A DNA stretch of 64,000 nt from Leguminivora glycinivorella (lineage: Eukaryota > Arthropoda > Insecta > Lepidoptera > Tortricidae): assembly GCF_023078275.1 (NCBI RefSeq), contig NC_062990.1:9315549-9379548 (forward strand). Direction: 5' to 3'. This document shows, piece by piece, positions 40,669 through 52,184 of the stretch; position 1 is the stretch's first letter, and each line of letters begins with the position of its first letter. A program made the position numbers and the translations under genes. The notes under the pieces are model-generated. The model worked only from the letters and a program-made list of their open reading frames with translations, was not told where the DNA came from and did not search any database.

Positions 40669-41960
40669 GTAAATCGTCTATCTAAAAGTATTGGTTGCGC
40701 TATAAAAAATGTCAATGTACCACGACATAGTAAACAATTATTGTCAGTTTAAATAAGGGTCAATATTATACTAATGTCCCAGATTTGTAAGAACCTCTTT
40801 TTGACACATGACATCGTCCACAATACGCAAACTCGCGCAACCTAACGAACTTTTAAATAAAATCCTTTAATAATATCAAGGACCATTTAATACTAGACTG
40901 ATATAGCCCATACAAAAAAGCGTACCCCTGAAAAAAGCTTAGTTTTTGCTTTAAAACTAGATGGCGTTGTTTCGTAACCCGGGAGTGGAAAAAAACATAT
41001 TTTCACACATATTTTTACTTGTTTTTATATTATACTATGAATAACTATCAAAAAACTTTATTTTAATATCAAAATATTGGCTCAAAACACAATTTTTACA
41101 AATTATATTTTTTGGTCGGCCTCGACGTAGTTGTGATCGCTTCGCCGGCTAAGTTTGTTCGTATGTTGTCTAATTATTGCCAAATAAAATGACTAGATGA
41201 CGTTGGTGGACTAGGAAAATGTCACATCCGTTTCGTTGTTCATTAATATAATATACTTAGTGATAATAAACCTATATGTTGAGCTCAAATACGTTCAACA
41301 AAACGCAATCATTGTGCCAACAGATGTGACATCTGACATCCATGTCACATCACAAATGTCATTGTATGATTTATTGAATATTCATAATATATGGATATTA
41401 AATATTTTAGAATCGCAGCAGCAATGCGAGTAGAGATACAGAATTAATAACTGTATAAATTAATAATTGTATGACCAATGACCTCATACATAAAATTACC
41501 AGTTTAGGTGACAGAAGGCGAATCCAATTTGTAAACATTAAATGTGCTAAGGAAAAGAATCTTTCCGATTTTCAACGGGACACGGCTGAAGGGGCGAGCT
41601 GGTTTCGACTGCGCCCATGCATCTCAATTGTCCAGAAAGTTCATTCGAAGATCATTTTGCTTATAATAATCTGAGTAATCACAGTGAATGGTTTTACAGT
41701 ATTTCAGCTAACATGTAGAGAGACTTGCTAGCTTCGTCGGTCAGGCTTCGTCTTGGACACAACACGGATAGTTAGGCCGCCAGGTGTGGCACTTTGGATT
41801 ACGTTTTTATAATAAATTAATGATATTTTGTATTGTTTTGGTAATATATTTTCTACTCGTATACTACTCGTTTGGTACTCGTATAAACCTAAACTGAGAT
41901 AATAAATGAATAAAAGGAAATAATTAGTGAAACTCTGACATAAGTAATAATGAATGAGAC
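40669..41960. other. Unassigned sequence with repeat debris
   Basis: No coding region. CGTAGTTGTGATCGCTTCGC near 41125 is a motif I associate with lepidopteran repeats. Confidence 0.3.
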
Positions 41961-41966
41961 TAAATG

Positions 41967-42093
41967 CGTTTTCACATTATCCGATCCGATATCGGATGTA
42001 GGACTGATACCCCATACATTACAGGCGCTATCTTGGATTATTTCTATTTAAATCCTTCTGACATCCGATATCGGATCGGATAATGTGAAAACG
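41967..42093. mobile_element. Small foldback MITE
   Basis: Perfect 33-bp inverted repeats (41967-41999 and 42061-42093) around a 61-bp centre. Arms begin CGTTTTCACATTATCCGATC and contain CCGATATCGG, itself palindromic. GACTAA lies close outside on both sides and may be a target duplication. Confidence 0.85.
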
Positions 42094-42243
42094 GACTAAG
42101 ACAATAGATACCTTGTTAGTGTTATATACCTATGCCTATGTATATCCCACCAAAAACATTCTGTAAATAATTCTGTTTATCTCTAAAAAGTAATGAAATC
42201 TACATAAAGTTCCTTACTGCGATTTCTTTATTATTATAGTTAA

Positions 42244-42780
42244 CTAGCCTTTGCCCTCAGCTTCGCTCGCGTTAAATTCGAAAATCTCCACAAACTTCCA
42301 TCCTCCATTCTAAGGAAAAGGGGGGATATAAAAAGAGACAAAAAGTAGCCTATGTCACTTTCCATCCCTTCAACTATCTCCACTTAAGGCAGCGTTCCCA
42401 CTTATACGTCGCGTGTCTCGGGGCGCGCAAAGGGCGTCCGCGCCACGCCACCTGAGTGTAATTCAAAAAGCGTCTCCTCAGTACATTTTGTATAGGAAGG
42501 ACGTAAGGCGCGCCGCTTGGCGGCGCGGCGCGCGCCCCGCCGCCGCCACGCCACCTGGGGCGCGTCTTACGTCTTTCCTATACAAAATGTACTGAGGAGA
42601 CGTTTTTTGAATTACACTGAAGCGGCGTGGCGCGGACGCCCGTTGCGCGCCCCGAGACACGCGACGTATAAGTGGGAACGCTGCCTAAAAAATCACGTCA
42701 ATACGTCGCTCCGTTTTGCCGTGAAAGATGGACAAACAAACAGACACACACACTTTCCCATTTATAATATTAGTATGGAT
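42244..42780. mobile_element. Short dispersed repeat, copy split by a MITE
   Basis: Same order of blocks as 34058-34241 (GCTTCGCTCGCGTTAAATTC, AAAAAGTAGCCTATGTCACT, GTCGCTCCGTTTTGCCGTGA, ACACACACTTTCCCATTTAT), interrupted at CACTTAA by the element 42388-42685. Confidence 0.8.
42388..42685. mobile_element. Harbinger-like palindromic MITE, 298 bp, very G/C-rich
   Basis: Ends GGCAGCGTTCCCACTTATAC and its exact reverse complement GTATAAGTGGGAACGCTGCC. TAA flanks both sides, and the empty site (CACTTAAAAAAA) is seen at 34139-34150. Nearly the whole element pairs with itself, which is why the same short frames appear on both strands. A 3-bp TAA duplication points to PIF/Harbinger. Confidence 0.85.
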
Positions 42781-42853
42781 GTTGTGTGACTTGGCCGTTG
42801 AAGTGTAGCGGTGCTGGCGTCAGATTGGTGCAATGGTGTCATGGAGCACCTGG

Positions 42854-42895
42854 TTATAAACTTCTTTATACCCTTGTGTATAAAGAAGTTTATAA
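42854..42895. repeat. Perfect 18-bp hairpin, 6-nt loop
   Basis: TTATAAACTTCTTTATAC, loop CCTTGT, and its exact reverse complement. A second hairpin (GTCTCTATCGCAC / GTGCGATAGGGAC) lies at about 43031-43066. Confidence 0.85.
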
Positions 42896-43289
42896 GTTTC
42901 ATATTCGATGGTCCGAGCTATGGTTCGTAAAGCCATGAAGCCGAGCTGATAATCATTGTCGCTAAACGCCGATCGAAACGCAGTCAGCACGGGAATCATG
43001 GTCGCGCGATAGACGATAAAATATCAGGCCGTCTCTATCGCACTATTAGTAAGTGCGATAGGGACGGTCAGATGTTTTATGATCATGATGATCATCAGAT
43101 GTTTGCTGACCTGGAGTGGGTGATAAACGTACGATACGAGCAGGTATGCGTACTTATGGCTCGACGACCTTTTTCGATTGTGTGTCACCGTAAGTACGCG
43201 TAAAAACCGCCGCGCTTAGTAGTCGACCATCCAACGCGTACTTGCTCGTACGCCTATCACCCACTTGACGTCGCGCCAACACTTTATGG

Positions 43290-44072
43290 AATAAATTAAT
43301 AGTTTAAAAAACACTATAAAACACGCTTTTATAAATGCACGTAAAAGCCAAAAATAAATTATGGATCGTTCAAGTTGTCTCTATTTGTGAGCTGAAGTTT
43401 AAAAACTATGTGCTTTTAATTATAATATTTGATTGTAAAAGCGTGGGGCGCTGGAACAGGAAAGACTTTTTGTATAACCACAGAATATATAAGTATAACT
43501 TGCTGATAAATCAAATTATGCTATGTTACGGGAAGGAGGTTACACAGATTGACGCGCTAACTGGAGTTGCAGCATGACTAGTAGGTTCTACATTAAACAG
43601 TCAAATCAATTAAAAGTCAGTGTTCAAATTAGGTACCAGTTTGTCGAACTCAGACAAAATATGCGCTAGTAGCGAGGAGAGTCGACAGTCACCGACACTT
43701 AGAACGCCGCTTTTTTCCGGTAATCAAAGTACAAAAGGGGAAAGTGTCTACAGTGACAGGATGCAGAGTTCTTGTTCGTGGACGAGATATCTTTGGTTCT
43801 CTTTGGTAACCCTTAGGCGGCATATGTAAACGTTATGTTCTTATGCAACTTCATTCGCCAGGAAGTTCGAATTAGTATTTGTTTACAAGAAAGTCTTTAC
43901 TGTTCCAGCGCCCCACGCTTTTACAATCAAATATTATAATTAAAAGCACATAGTTTTTAAACTTCAGCTCACAAATAGAGACAACTTGAACGATCCATAA
44001 TTTATTTTTGGCTTTTACGTGCATTTATAAAAGCGTGTTTTATAGTGTTTTTTAAACTATTAATTTATTTTA
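43290..44072. mobile_element. 780-bp element with ~165-bp inverted repeats
   Basis: 43290-43455 and 43907-44072 are reverse complements with no difference that I noticed (AATAAATTAATAGTTTAAAA ... AAAAGCGTGGGGCGCTGG). The 450-bp centre has no convincing frame. No clear target duplication. Confidence 0.85.
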
Positions 44073-44095
44073 TACTTTTTAGTCATTAACACTTT

Positions 44096-44217
44096 CGCTA
44101 CCAAGAACCCGACTGTCGGGCACACCGCTCGTAGAAGCGTAGCCGATTACATGGGTTTCCCCGTATGTAGCGAAAATGTCGTAGCGCCGCGTAGAAGCCC
44201 GGTTTCGAAAGTGTTAA
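44096..44217. mobile_element. piggyBac-like MITE, 114 bp
   Basis: TTAA (44096-44099) and TTAA (44214-44217) flank an element beginning CACTTTCG and ending CGAAAGTG. TTAA duplication with short inverted ends is the piggyBac pattern. The inner sequence CCCGACTGTCGGGC is a hairpin. Confidence 0.75.
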
Positions 44218-44554
44218 TAATGAAATAAATACCTTTTAACATTTATACATAAAATTATTTCAAGTAGGCGGATTTTACATGCCATTTGTGGCTTAACGTG
44301 TACTTATTGCTAATTGCTACTTAATAATAACTAGCGGCTACCTTCTTATTACGGTATTATCATAAAAATGTTTATACCTAATAAGTTATCCGTAAAAGAT
44401 AGACAATATAGACATGTGCCATCGCGGACTTTTTGAAGACATTAGAGAGACATACTTTCGCCATACATTGTTTTGAAGTGGGATTTTGTTTGACTCGATT
44501 AGAAAATATTGTCACATTTCAACTAATTCAAACAAAATTTAAGTATTTCTTTTT
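44218..44554. other. Unassigned sequence
   Basis: Nothing recognised before the satellite array. Confidence 0.3.
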
Positions 44555-47500
44555 TGCCGAGCCCCCCTTTATTTGCACTTAAGGGTCACAGGAAAACCAT
44601 TACCCAACTTATTTTAAATACAACGTTGATCTTTATTTTATGCGGGGGGCTTTGCCCCCCGAACCCCCCTTTGTTTGCTCTGAAAGGTCACAAGAAAACG
44701 CTAACCCAACTTATTTTAAATACTACGTTAATTTTTCTTTTATGCGGGGGCTTCGCCCCCGAGCCCCCTTTTCGTTACTCTTAAGGGTAACAAGAAAACC
44801 CTAACCCAACTTATTTTAAATACAACGTTTATCTTTCTTTTATGCGGGGGGCTTCGCCCCCCGAGCCCCCCTTTGTTTGCTCTTAAAGGTCACAAGAAAA
44901 CACTAACCCAACTTATCTTAAATACTACGTTGATCTTTCTTTCATGCGGGGGCTTCGCCCCCGAGCCCCCTTTGTTTGCTCTTAAAGGTCACAAGAAAAC
45001 CCTAACCCAACTTATTTTAAATACTACGTTAATCTTTCTTTTATGCGGGGGGCTTTGCCCCCCGAGCCCCCCTTTTCGTTACTCTTAAGGGTCACAAGAA
45101 AACCCTAAACCAACTTATTTAAAATACAACGTTGATATTTCTTTCGTGCGGGGGGCTTCGCCCCCCGAGCCCCCCTTTGTTTGCTCTTAAAGGTCACAAG
45201 AAAACGCTAACCCAACTTATTTTAAATACTACGTTAATCTTTCTTTTATGCTGGGGGCTTCGCCCCCGAGCCCCCTTTTCGTTACTCTTAAGGATCACAA
45301 GAAAACCCTAACCCAACTTATTTTAAATACTACGTTGATCTTTCTTTCATGCGGGGGCTTCGCCCCCGAGCCCCCCTTTGTTTGCTCTTAAAGGTCACAA
45401 GAAAACGCTAACCCAACTTATTTAAAATACAACGTTGATCTTTCTTTTATGCGGGGGCTTCGCCCCCGAGCCCCCTTTGTTTACTCTTAAAGGTCACAAG
45501 AAAACGCTAACCCAACTTATCTTAAATACTACGTTGATCTTTCTTTCATGCGGGGGCTTCGCCCCCGAGCCCCCTTTGTTTGCTCTTAAAGGTCACAAGA
45601 AAACGCTAACCCAACTTATTTTAAATACTACGTTAATCTTTCTTTTATGCGGGGGCTTCGCCCCCGAGCCCCCCCTTTGTTTACTCTTAAAGGTCACAAG
45701 AAAACGCTAACCCAACTTATCTTAAATACTACGTTGATCTTTCTTTCATGCGGGGGCTTCGCCCTCCGAGCCCCCTTTTCTTTACTCTTAAGGAACACAA
45801 GAAAACCCTAAACCAACTTATTTTAAATACAACGTTGATCTTTCTTTCATGCGGGGGCTTCGCCCCCGAGCCCCCTTTGTTTGCTCTTATATGTCACAAG
45901 AAAACGCTAACCCAATTTATCTTAAATACTACGTTGATCTTTCTTTCATGCGGGGGGCTTCTCCCCCCGAGCCCCCCTTTGTTTGCTCTTAAAGGTCACA
46001 AGAAAACGCTAACCTAACTTATCTTAAATACTACGTTGATTTTTCTTTCATGCGGGGGGCTTCGCCCCCGAGCCCCCTTTGTTTGCTCTTAAATGTCACA
46101 AGAAAACGCTAACCCAACTTATCTTAAATACTACGTTGATCTTTCTTTCATGCGGGGGGCTTCGCCCCCCGAGCCCCCCTTTGTTTGCTCTTAAAGGTCA
46201 CAAGAAAACGCTAACCCAACTTATCTTAAATACTACGTTGATCTTTCTTTCATGCGGGGGGCTTCGCCCCCGAGCCCCCTTTGTTTGCTCTTATATGTCA
46301 CAAGAAAACGCTAACCCAACTTATCTTAAATACTACGTTGATCTTTCTTTCATGCGGGGGGCTTCGCCCCCCGAGCCCCCCTTTGTTTGCTCTTAAAGGT
46401 CACAAGAAAACGCTAACCTAACTTATCTTAAATACTACGTTGATTTTTCTTTCATGCGGGGGCTTCGCCCCCGAGCCCCCTTTGTTTGCTCTTAAATGTC
46501 ACAAGAAAACGCTAACCCAACTTATCTTAAATACTACGTTGATCTTTCTTTCATGCGGGGGGCTTCGCCCCCCGAGCCCCCCTTTGTTTGCTCTTAAAGG
46601 TCACAAGAAAACGCTAACCCAACTTATTCTAAATACAACGTTGATCTTTCTTTCATGCGGGGGGCTTCGCCCCCCGAGCCCCCCTTTGTTTGCTCTTAAA
46701 GGTCACAAGAAAACACTAACCCAACTTATCTTAAATACTACGTTGATCTTTCTTTCATGCGGGGGCTTCGCCCCGAGCCCCCTTTGTTTGCTCTTAAAGG
46801 TCACAAGAAAACCCTAACCCAACTTATTTTAAATACTACGTTGATCTTTCTTTTATGCGGGGGCTTTGCCCCCGAGCCCCCTTTTCGTTACTCTTAAGGG
46901 TCACAAGAAAACCCTAAACCAACTTATTTAAAATACAACGTTGATATTTCATTCATGCGGGGGCTTCGCCCCCGAGCCCCCTTTGTTTGCTCTTAAAGGT
47001 CACAAGAAAACGCTAACCCAACTTATTTTAAATACTACGTTAATCTTTCTTTTATGCTGAAGGCTTCGCCCCCGAGCCCCCTTTTCGTTACTCTTAAGGA
47101 TCACAAGAAAACCCTAACCCAACTTATTTTAAATACTACGTTGATCTTTCTTTCATGCGGGGGCTTCGCCCCCCGAGCCCCCCTTTGTTTGCTCTTAAAG
47201 GTCACAAGAAAACGCTAACCCAACTTATTTAAAATACAACGTTGATCTTTCTTTTATGCGGGGGCTTCGCCCCCGAGCCCCCTTTGTTTACTCTTAAAGG
47301 TCACAAGAAAACGCTAACCCAACTTATCTTAAATACTACGTTGATCTTTCTTTCATGCGGGGGCTTCGCCCCCGAGCCCCCTTTGTTTGCTCTTAAAGGT
47401 CACAAGAAAACGCTAACCCAACTTATTTTAAATACTACGTTAATCTTTCTTTTATGCGGGGGCTTCGCCCCCGAGCCCCCCTTTGTTTACTCTTAAAGGT

Positions 47501-48650
47501 CACAAGAAAACGCTAACCCAACTTATCTTAAATACTACGTTGATCTTTCTTTCATGCGGGGGCTTCGCCCCCGAGCCCCCTTTGTTTGCTCTTAAAGGTC
47601 ACAAGAAAACGCTAACCCAACTTATTCTAAATACAACGTTGATCTTTCTTTCATGCGGGGGCTTCGCCCCCGAGCCCCCTTTGTTTGCTCTTAAAGGTCA
47701 CAAGAAAACGCTAACCCAACTAATCTTAAATACTACGTTGATCTTTCTTTCATGCGGGGGCTTCGCCCCCCGAGCCCCCCCTTTGTTTGCTCTTAAAGGT
47801 CACAAGAAAACGCTAACCCAACTTATTCTAAATACTACGTTGATCTTTCTTTCATGCGGGGGCTTCGCCCCCCGAGCCCCCCTTTGTTTGCTCTTAAGGG
47901 TCACAAGAAAACGCTAACCCAACTTATCTTAAATACTACGTTGATCTTTCTTTCATGCGGGGGCTTCGCCCCCGAGCCCCCCTTTGTTTGCTCTTAAAGG
48001 TCACAAGAAAACGCTAACCCAACTTATTCTAAATACTACGTTGATCTTTCTTTCATGCGGGGGCTTCGCCCCCGAGCCCCCCTTTGTTTGCTCTTAAAGG
48101 TCACAAGAAAACGCTAACCCAACTTATTCTAAATACTACGTTGATCTTTCTTTCATGCGGGGGCCTTTTCTTTACTCTTAAGGATCACAAGAAAACCTTA
48201 ACCCAACTTATTTAAATACAACGTTGATCTTTCTTTTATGCGGGGGCTTCGCCCCCGAGCCCCCTTTGTTTGCTCTGAAAGGTCACAAGAAAACGCTAAC
48301 CCAACTTATTTTAAATATTACGTTAATCTTTCTTTTATGCGGGGGGCTTCGCCTCCCGAGCCCCCCTTTGTTTACTCTTAAAGGTCACAAGAAAACGCTA
48401 ACCCAACTTATCTTAAATACTACGTTGATCTTTCTTTCATGCGGGGGGCTTCGCCCCCCGAGCCCCCCTTTTCTTTACTCTTAAGGATCACAAGAAAACC
48501 CTAAACCAACTTATTTTAAATACAACGTTGATCTTTCTTTCATGCGGGCTTCGCCCCCCGAGCCCCCCTTTGTTTGCTCTTAAATGTCACAAGAAAACGC
48601 TAACCCAACTTATCTTAAATACTACGTTGATCTTTCTTTCATGCTTCCCC
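44555..48650 (+). repeat. Satellite-like array of ~102-bp units (about 40 copies)
   Basis: Each unit contains GGTCACAAGAAAACGCTAAC, CCAACTTAT, AATACTACGTTGATCTTTCT and a hairpin GCGGGGGCTTCGCCCCCG whose G and C runs vary together from 4 to 6. Unit length is 99-106 bp. As 102 is divisible by three, long frames appear by chance. Segments near 45060-45720 and 46865-47530 are alike in order of variants, so a block of about 1.8 kb was duplicated inside the array. Confidence 0.95.
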
Positions 48651-48684
48651 CCTCGAGCCCCCCCCCCCCTTTTTTTCTGTTCTT

Positions 48685-49440
48685 ATCTTCCGGCACCATC
48701 ATCAGGCCTTGAAACCTAATCGTAGTCATAGTTCATTACAAGACTTTTCTAAGAAGCCCAAAAACAGCTATGATACGATGTTCCATCATGTAGTTCCAGT
48801 TCATATCTTCCGGCTCCATCATCAGACCTTGAATTCTAATCGTAGTCAAAGTTCATTACAAGACTTTTCTAAGAATCCCAAAAACAGCTATGATACGATG
48901 TTCTATCATGTAGTTCCAGTTCATATCTTCCGGCTCCATCATCAGACCTTGAAACCTAATCGTAGTCAAAGTTCATTACAAGACTTTTCTAAGAAGCCCA
49001 AAAACAGCTAATGATACGATGTTCCATCATGTAGTTCCAGCTCATATCTTCCGGCTCCATCATCAGACCTTGAAACCTAATTGTAGTCAAAGTTCATTAC
49101 AAGACTTTCCTAAGAAGCCCAAAAACAGCTATGATACGATGTTCCATGATGTAGTTCCAGTTCATATCTTCCGGCTCCATCATCAGACCTTGAAACCTAA
49201 TCGTAGTCAAAGTTCATTACAAGACTTTTCTAAGAATCCCAAAAACAGCTATGATACGATGTTCTATCATGTAGTTCCAGTTCATATCTTTCGGCTTCAT
49301 CATCAGACCTTGAAACCTAATTGTAGTCAAAGTTCATTACAAGACTTTTCTAAGAAACCCAAAAACGGCTATGATACGAGGTTCCATCATGTAGTTCCAG
49401 TTCATATCTTCCGACTCCATTATCAGATCAGCTCAACAGT
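48685..49440 (+). repeat. 120-bp tandem array, seven units
   Basis: ATCTTCCGGCTCCATCATCA marks start at 48685, 48805, 48925, 49046, 49166, 49286 and 49406. Unit differences are few. Frames of 100-183 codons over it follow from the unit being divisible by three. Confidence 0.95.
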
Positions 49441-50209
49441 ACCATATTATTGTATTGTCATCGGAACTACATATAGCTGCCAATTTTCATTACGCTACGA
49501 CTCCTGGAAGATGGTTAAATTAGCCTCCGCAGATTCCATTACATACATAGTTACATACACGACGACCTAATAAAAGCGTGTTAAAAAGCGGGTTTTCGAC
49601 AACTACCAATAAGATTTTAGTTAGACATTATAAATCTTCAATAATACTCAACTGTTTCGGTCGCACTCGTTCAAATATAGGATAGGATTGGTATGAGCGA
49701 GACGGTCAGGAGATTGATTGTCAACATGATATCTATCATAAACACCGTTCGAAATGGCCTCATTAAAATTTAAATTTTAAATATATTGAAAGTAATATTA
49801 CTAATCATTGACGTCACGCTCAAAATGAAAGAGATAGAAAATTTGACAGTATGGTACTCTTTTGCATGATTGTCATAATTCAAAATAAGAACGATGGCTT
49901 GCGTTGTAAACAGGGACTGAAACATGACACGGGCCCCTAGCGTCATCTATATACTTTTCACTGTATCACTTGTAATGCCGTTGAACTACCGCGTGCATAT
50001 TTAAAAAAAAAACGACATTTTTATTCAAATGACACTCTTAGTGACATCTAGTGACATAGATTTACGGCTGCCAACGGGGTACGGTATTTAGTATGGACTC
50101 TGCTGGTCCTTTATTAATATTTAAAAAAATCAAGTACCTACTTAAAAACAATGTTTCGCTTACTTTAAACATAATCTAGCACATGTTACATTTTAGATCA
50201 GTCAATGAA
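49441..50209. other. Unassigned sequence
   Basis: No gene. CGCCATCT-type motifs and short repeats only. Confidence 0.3.
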
Positions 50210-51157
50210 TGCTCAAAAGGGGGGTCTAGGTGGAATGGCCGAAAGCAGAAAGTTTCACTACCGGATGTTGTTAGGGATAGTCAGGAGACTTACATACTAA
50301 AAGTCCTCGGACTTTGGACGTGAGCTCGAAGAGGGGGGGGATGAAAAAGGTCCCATTTTTTGGTTTTTTGCTCATATTTCAAAAACTATGAGTCATACGA
50401 AATTTTGGTTTACTACACTTTGAAAGCTTATAAAATTCTCTATAACTTTGATTTAGAAACTTTTTTTCTATTCTTAACCATTATCTAGGTATGAGCTCCT
50501 AAAACTGTTAATTTTTTTAAAATCGTCCCCCCCCACTTTTTACTTCATAAATTGCTAAATATCTTGAAAAATATTTATCTTAGACAAAAGTTTTCTTAAA
50601 AAATCTTGTAGATCATTCAAATACCTTTCATAATATGTGTACATGCTTCTGTTTCATGTACCGTTGAATAATTATACGACTTTAAAACGAAATGAAACAA
50701 CAAAATGTATGTGATAAACGTGTAAAATATGTATTTCATGAACATGATTGTATTACGATTATACGATGCTGTATAAATGCATTCACACAACAGGTAACAA
50801 CACACTGTAAATAAAGGCCTTCTCACACCCACATCTACCACTACTACCATCTGTGTACTGTGGTGCAACGGCAAAATATTAACTTCAGTATTTCTTCCGG
50901 AGCAGCTGGTACTTTGGTTTGCACAGGAATCAGTAAGTTGCTTTCGTTCCGTGCCATCGCTCATGGGAGCCTGGGGTCCACTTTGACAACTAATCCCAAG
51001 ATTTGGCGTAGGCACTAGTTTTACGAAAGCGACTGCCATCTGACTTTCCAACCCGAAGGTTAACTAGGACTTATTGGAATTAGTCCGGTTTCGTCACGAT
51101 GTTTTCCTTCACCGAAAAGCGACTGGCAAATATCAAATGACACATAAGTTCAGAAAA
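50210..51157 (-). mobile_element. Dispersed 1-kb repeat, copy 2 (inverted)
   Basis: Reverse complement of 52352-53318, containing the SINE body at 50930-51157 and an uninterrupted GCTTATAAAATTCTC, the empty site for the hAT MITE at 13199. It lacks the outermost part present at 52185. Confidence 0.8.
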
Positions 51158-51171
51158 AATATAATATAATA

Positions 51172-51518
51172 TACAGGGTGTAAACCTAATACGGGCGAAC
51201 CTTTTAACGGTGGTGAGTATAGGACATAAAAAATGGAATTAGATAACTTTTACTTAAAATTGAAATATTTTTTTTATCCATACAAAATAATTCGGCCCGC
51301 AACGTAATGCAAACACACTCGCGTTAACCGCTCGTTGACAGTTGTCATTGATTGTCATCGCAACCACGTTTACAGTACATTGCTGCTGGGAATTTTTTCA
51401 AAAATTCATTATGAGGTGAAAATTAAAAGTAACTCAAAAACACCTCTTAATTAATGATAACAATATTGAATTATATGCCTGGTTTCATTTATCGCCCTTA
51501 TTAGGTTTACGCGCTGTA
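51172..51518. mobile_element. mariner-like MITE, 347 bp
   Basis: TACAGGGTGTAAACCTAATA at the left and TATTAGGTTTACGCGCTGTA at the right are imperfect inverted repeats, with TA on each side (51170-51171, 51519-51520). TA duplication and TACAGGGTG-type ends fit Tc1/mariner. No transposase frame. Confidence 0.75.
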
Positions 51519-52184
51519 TAATAATTGGCTGTTTGTTACTAGGGTTATATTGTTTATTCTGAATTGTAAGCTGTTGGTTCTCCAAATAATAAATAATAAA
51601 AAGTCATTGGTATATTAGCGAAGGAGGTAAAAAAGTGTGGAATACTGATACAACTAACTAACTTAGTTTCGGAGGTAAAAATTGCTAATAACAGCTTAAG
51701 TTACAATTTATGTCCTAACTCTTAAAAGTTTTCTACTACTATTCTACTTTAAATCAAATTTTAACGTAAAAAAAAGGTTTTTATACGTACTTGACGAATA
51801 CTGGACCAAGTGCGCTAAAATACTCGTATCAAGTACTCTTATATCATAAACTGTTATAAAATTGAAATTCTCATGAATGCAGGAATAACCTCATTTATTT
51901 AGTTAAAACAAATCCGAATTTTTATGTTATTACGTAAACAAATATGTTAGTTATGTTACTTTGTACCTTTGAACGGCTCTCCTGTAAAATCATGACTTTG
52001 CACTTGCCTCAGTATCCTTAGGAGGTATCGATATAACTTGCACGTGTTTTATTTACTCGCTGCCGCTTTGGGCGGGACGGTACTAATCGGTCTTCTTTGT
52101 TTGTTTGAAATGTTGTTGGTCTCACACCTTACTAGTGTCAACACTGCAATTCTCTATTATAACCTTGTGTGTTACTGTGTTTGT
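51519..52184. other. Unassigned AT-rich sequence
   Basis: No gene. CACGTGTTTTATTTACTCG to CTTGTGTGTTACTGTG near 52040-52170 might be LTR-like but could not be confirmed. Confidence 0.3.

Noticed and set aside
42413..42660. Similar frames on opposite strands (MSRGAQRASAPR)
   Set aside because: The Harbinger-like MITE is palindromic, so both strands encode the same by-product.
42854..42895. Precursor of a microRNA
   Set aside because: The 18-bp stem is too short for a typical precursor; kept only as a hairpin.
44555..48650. CRISPR-like array
   Set aside because: Units are contiguous tandem copies with no unique spacers, there are no cas genes, and the DNA is eukaryotic.
44554..49570. Long repetitive frames (up to 183 codons) that could be read as repeat proteins
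   Set aside because: Unit lengths of about 102 and 120 bp are divisible by three, so frames stay open in tandem arrays. Frames start and stop wherever the unit length changes, and no promoter or splice chain is present.
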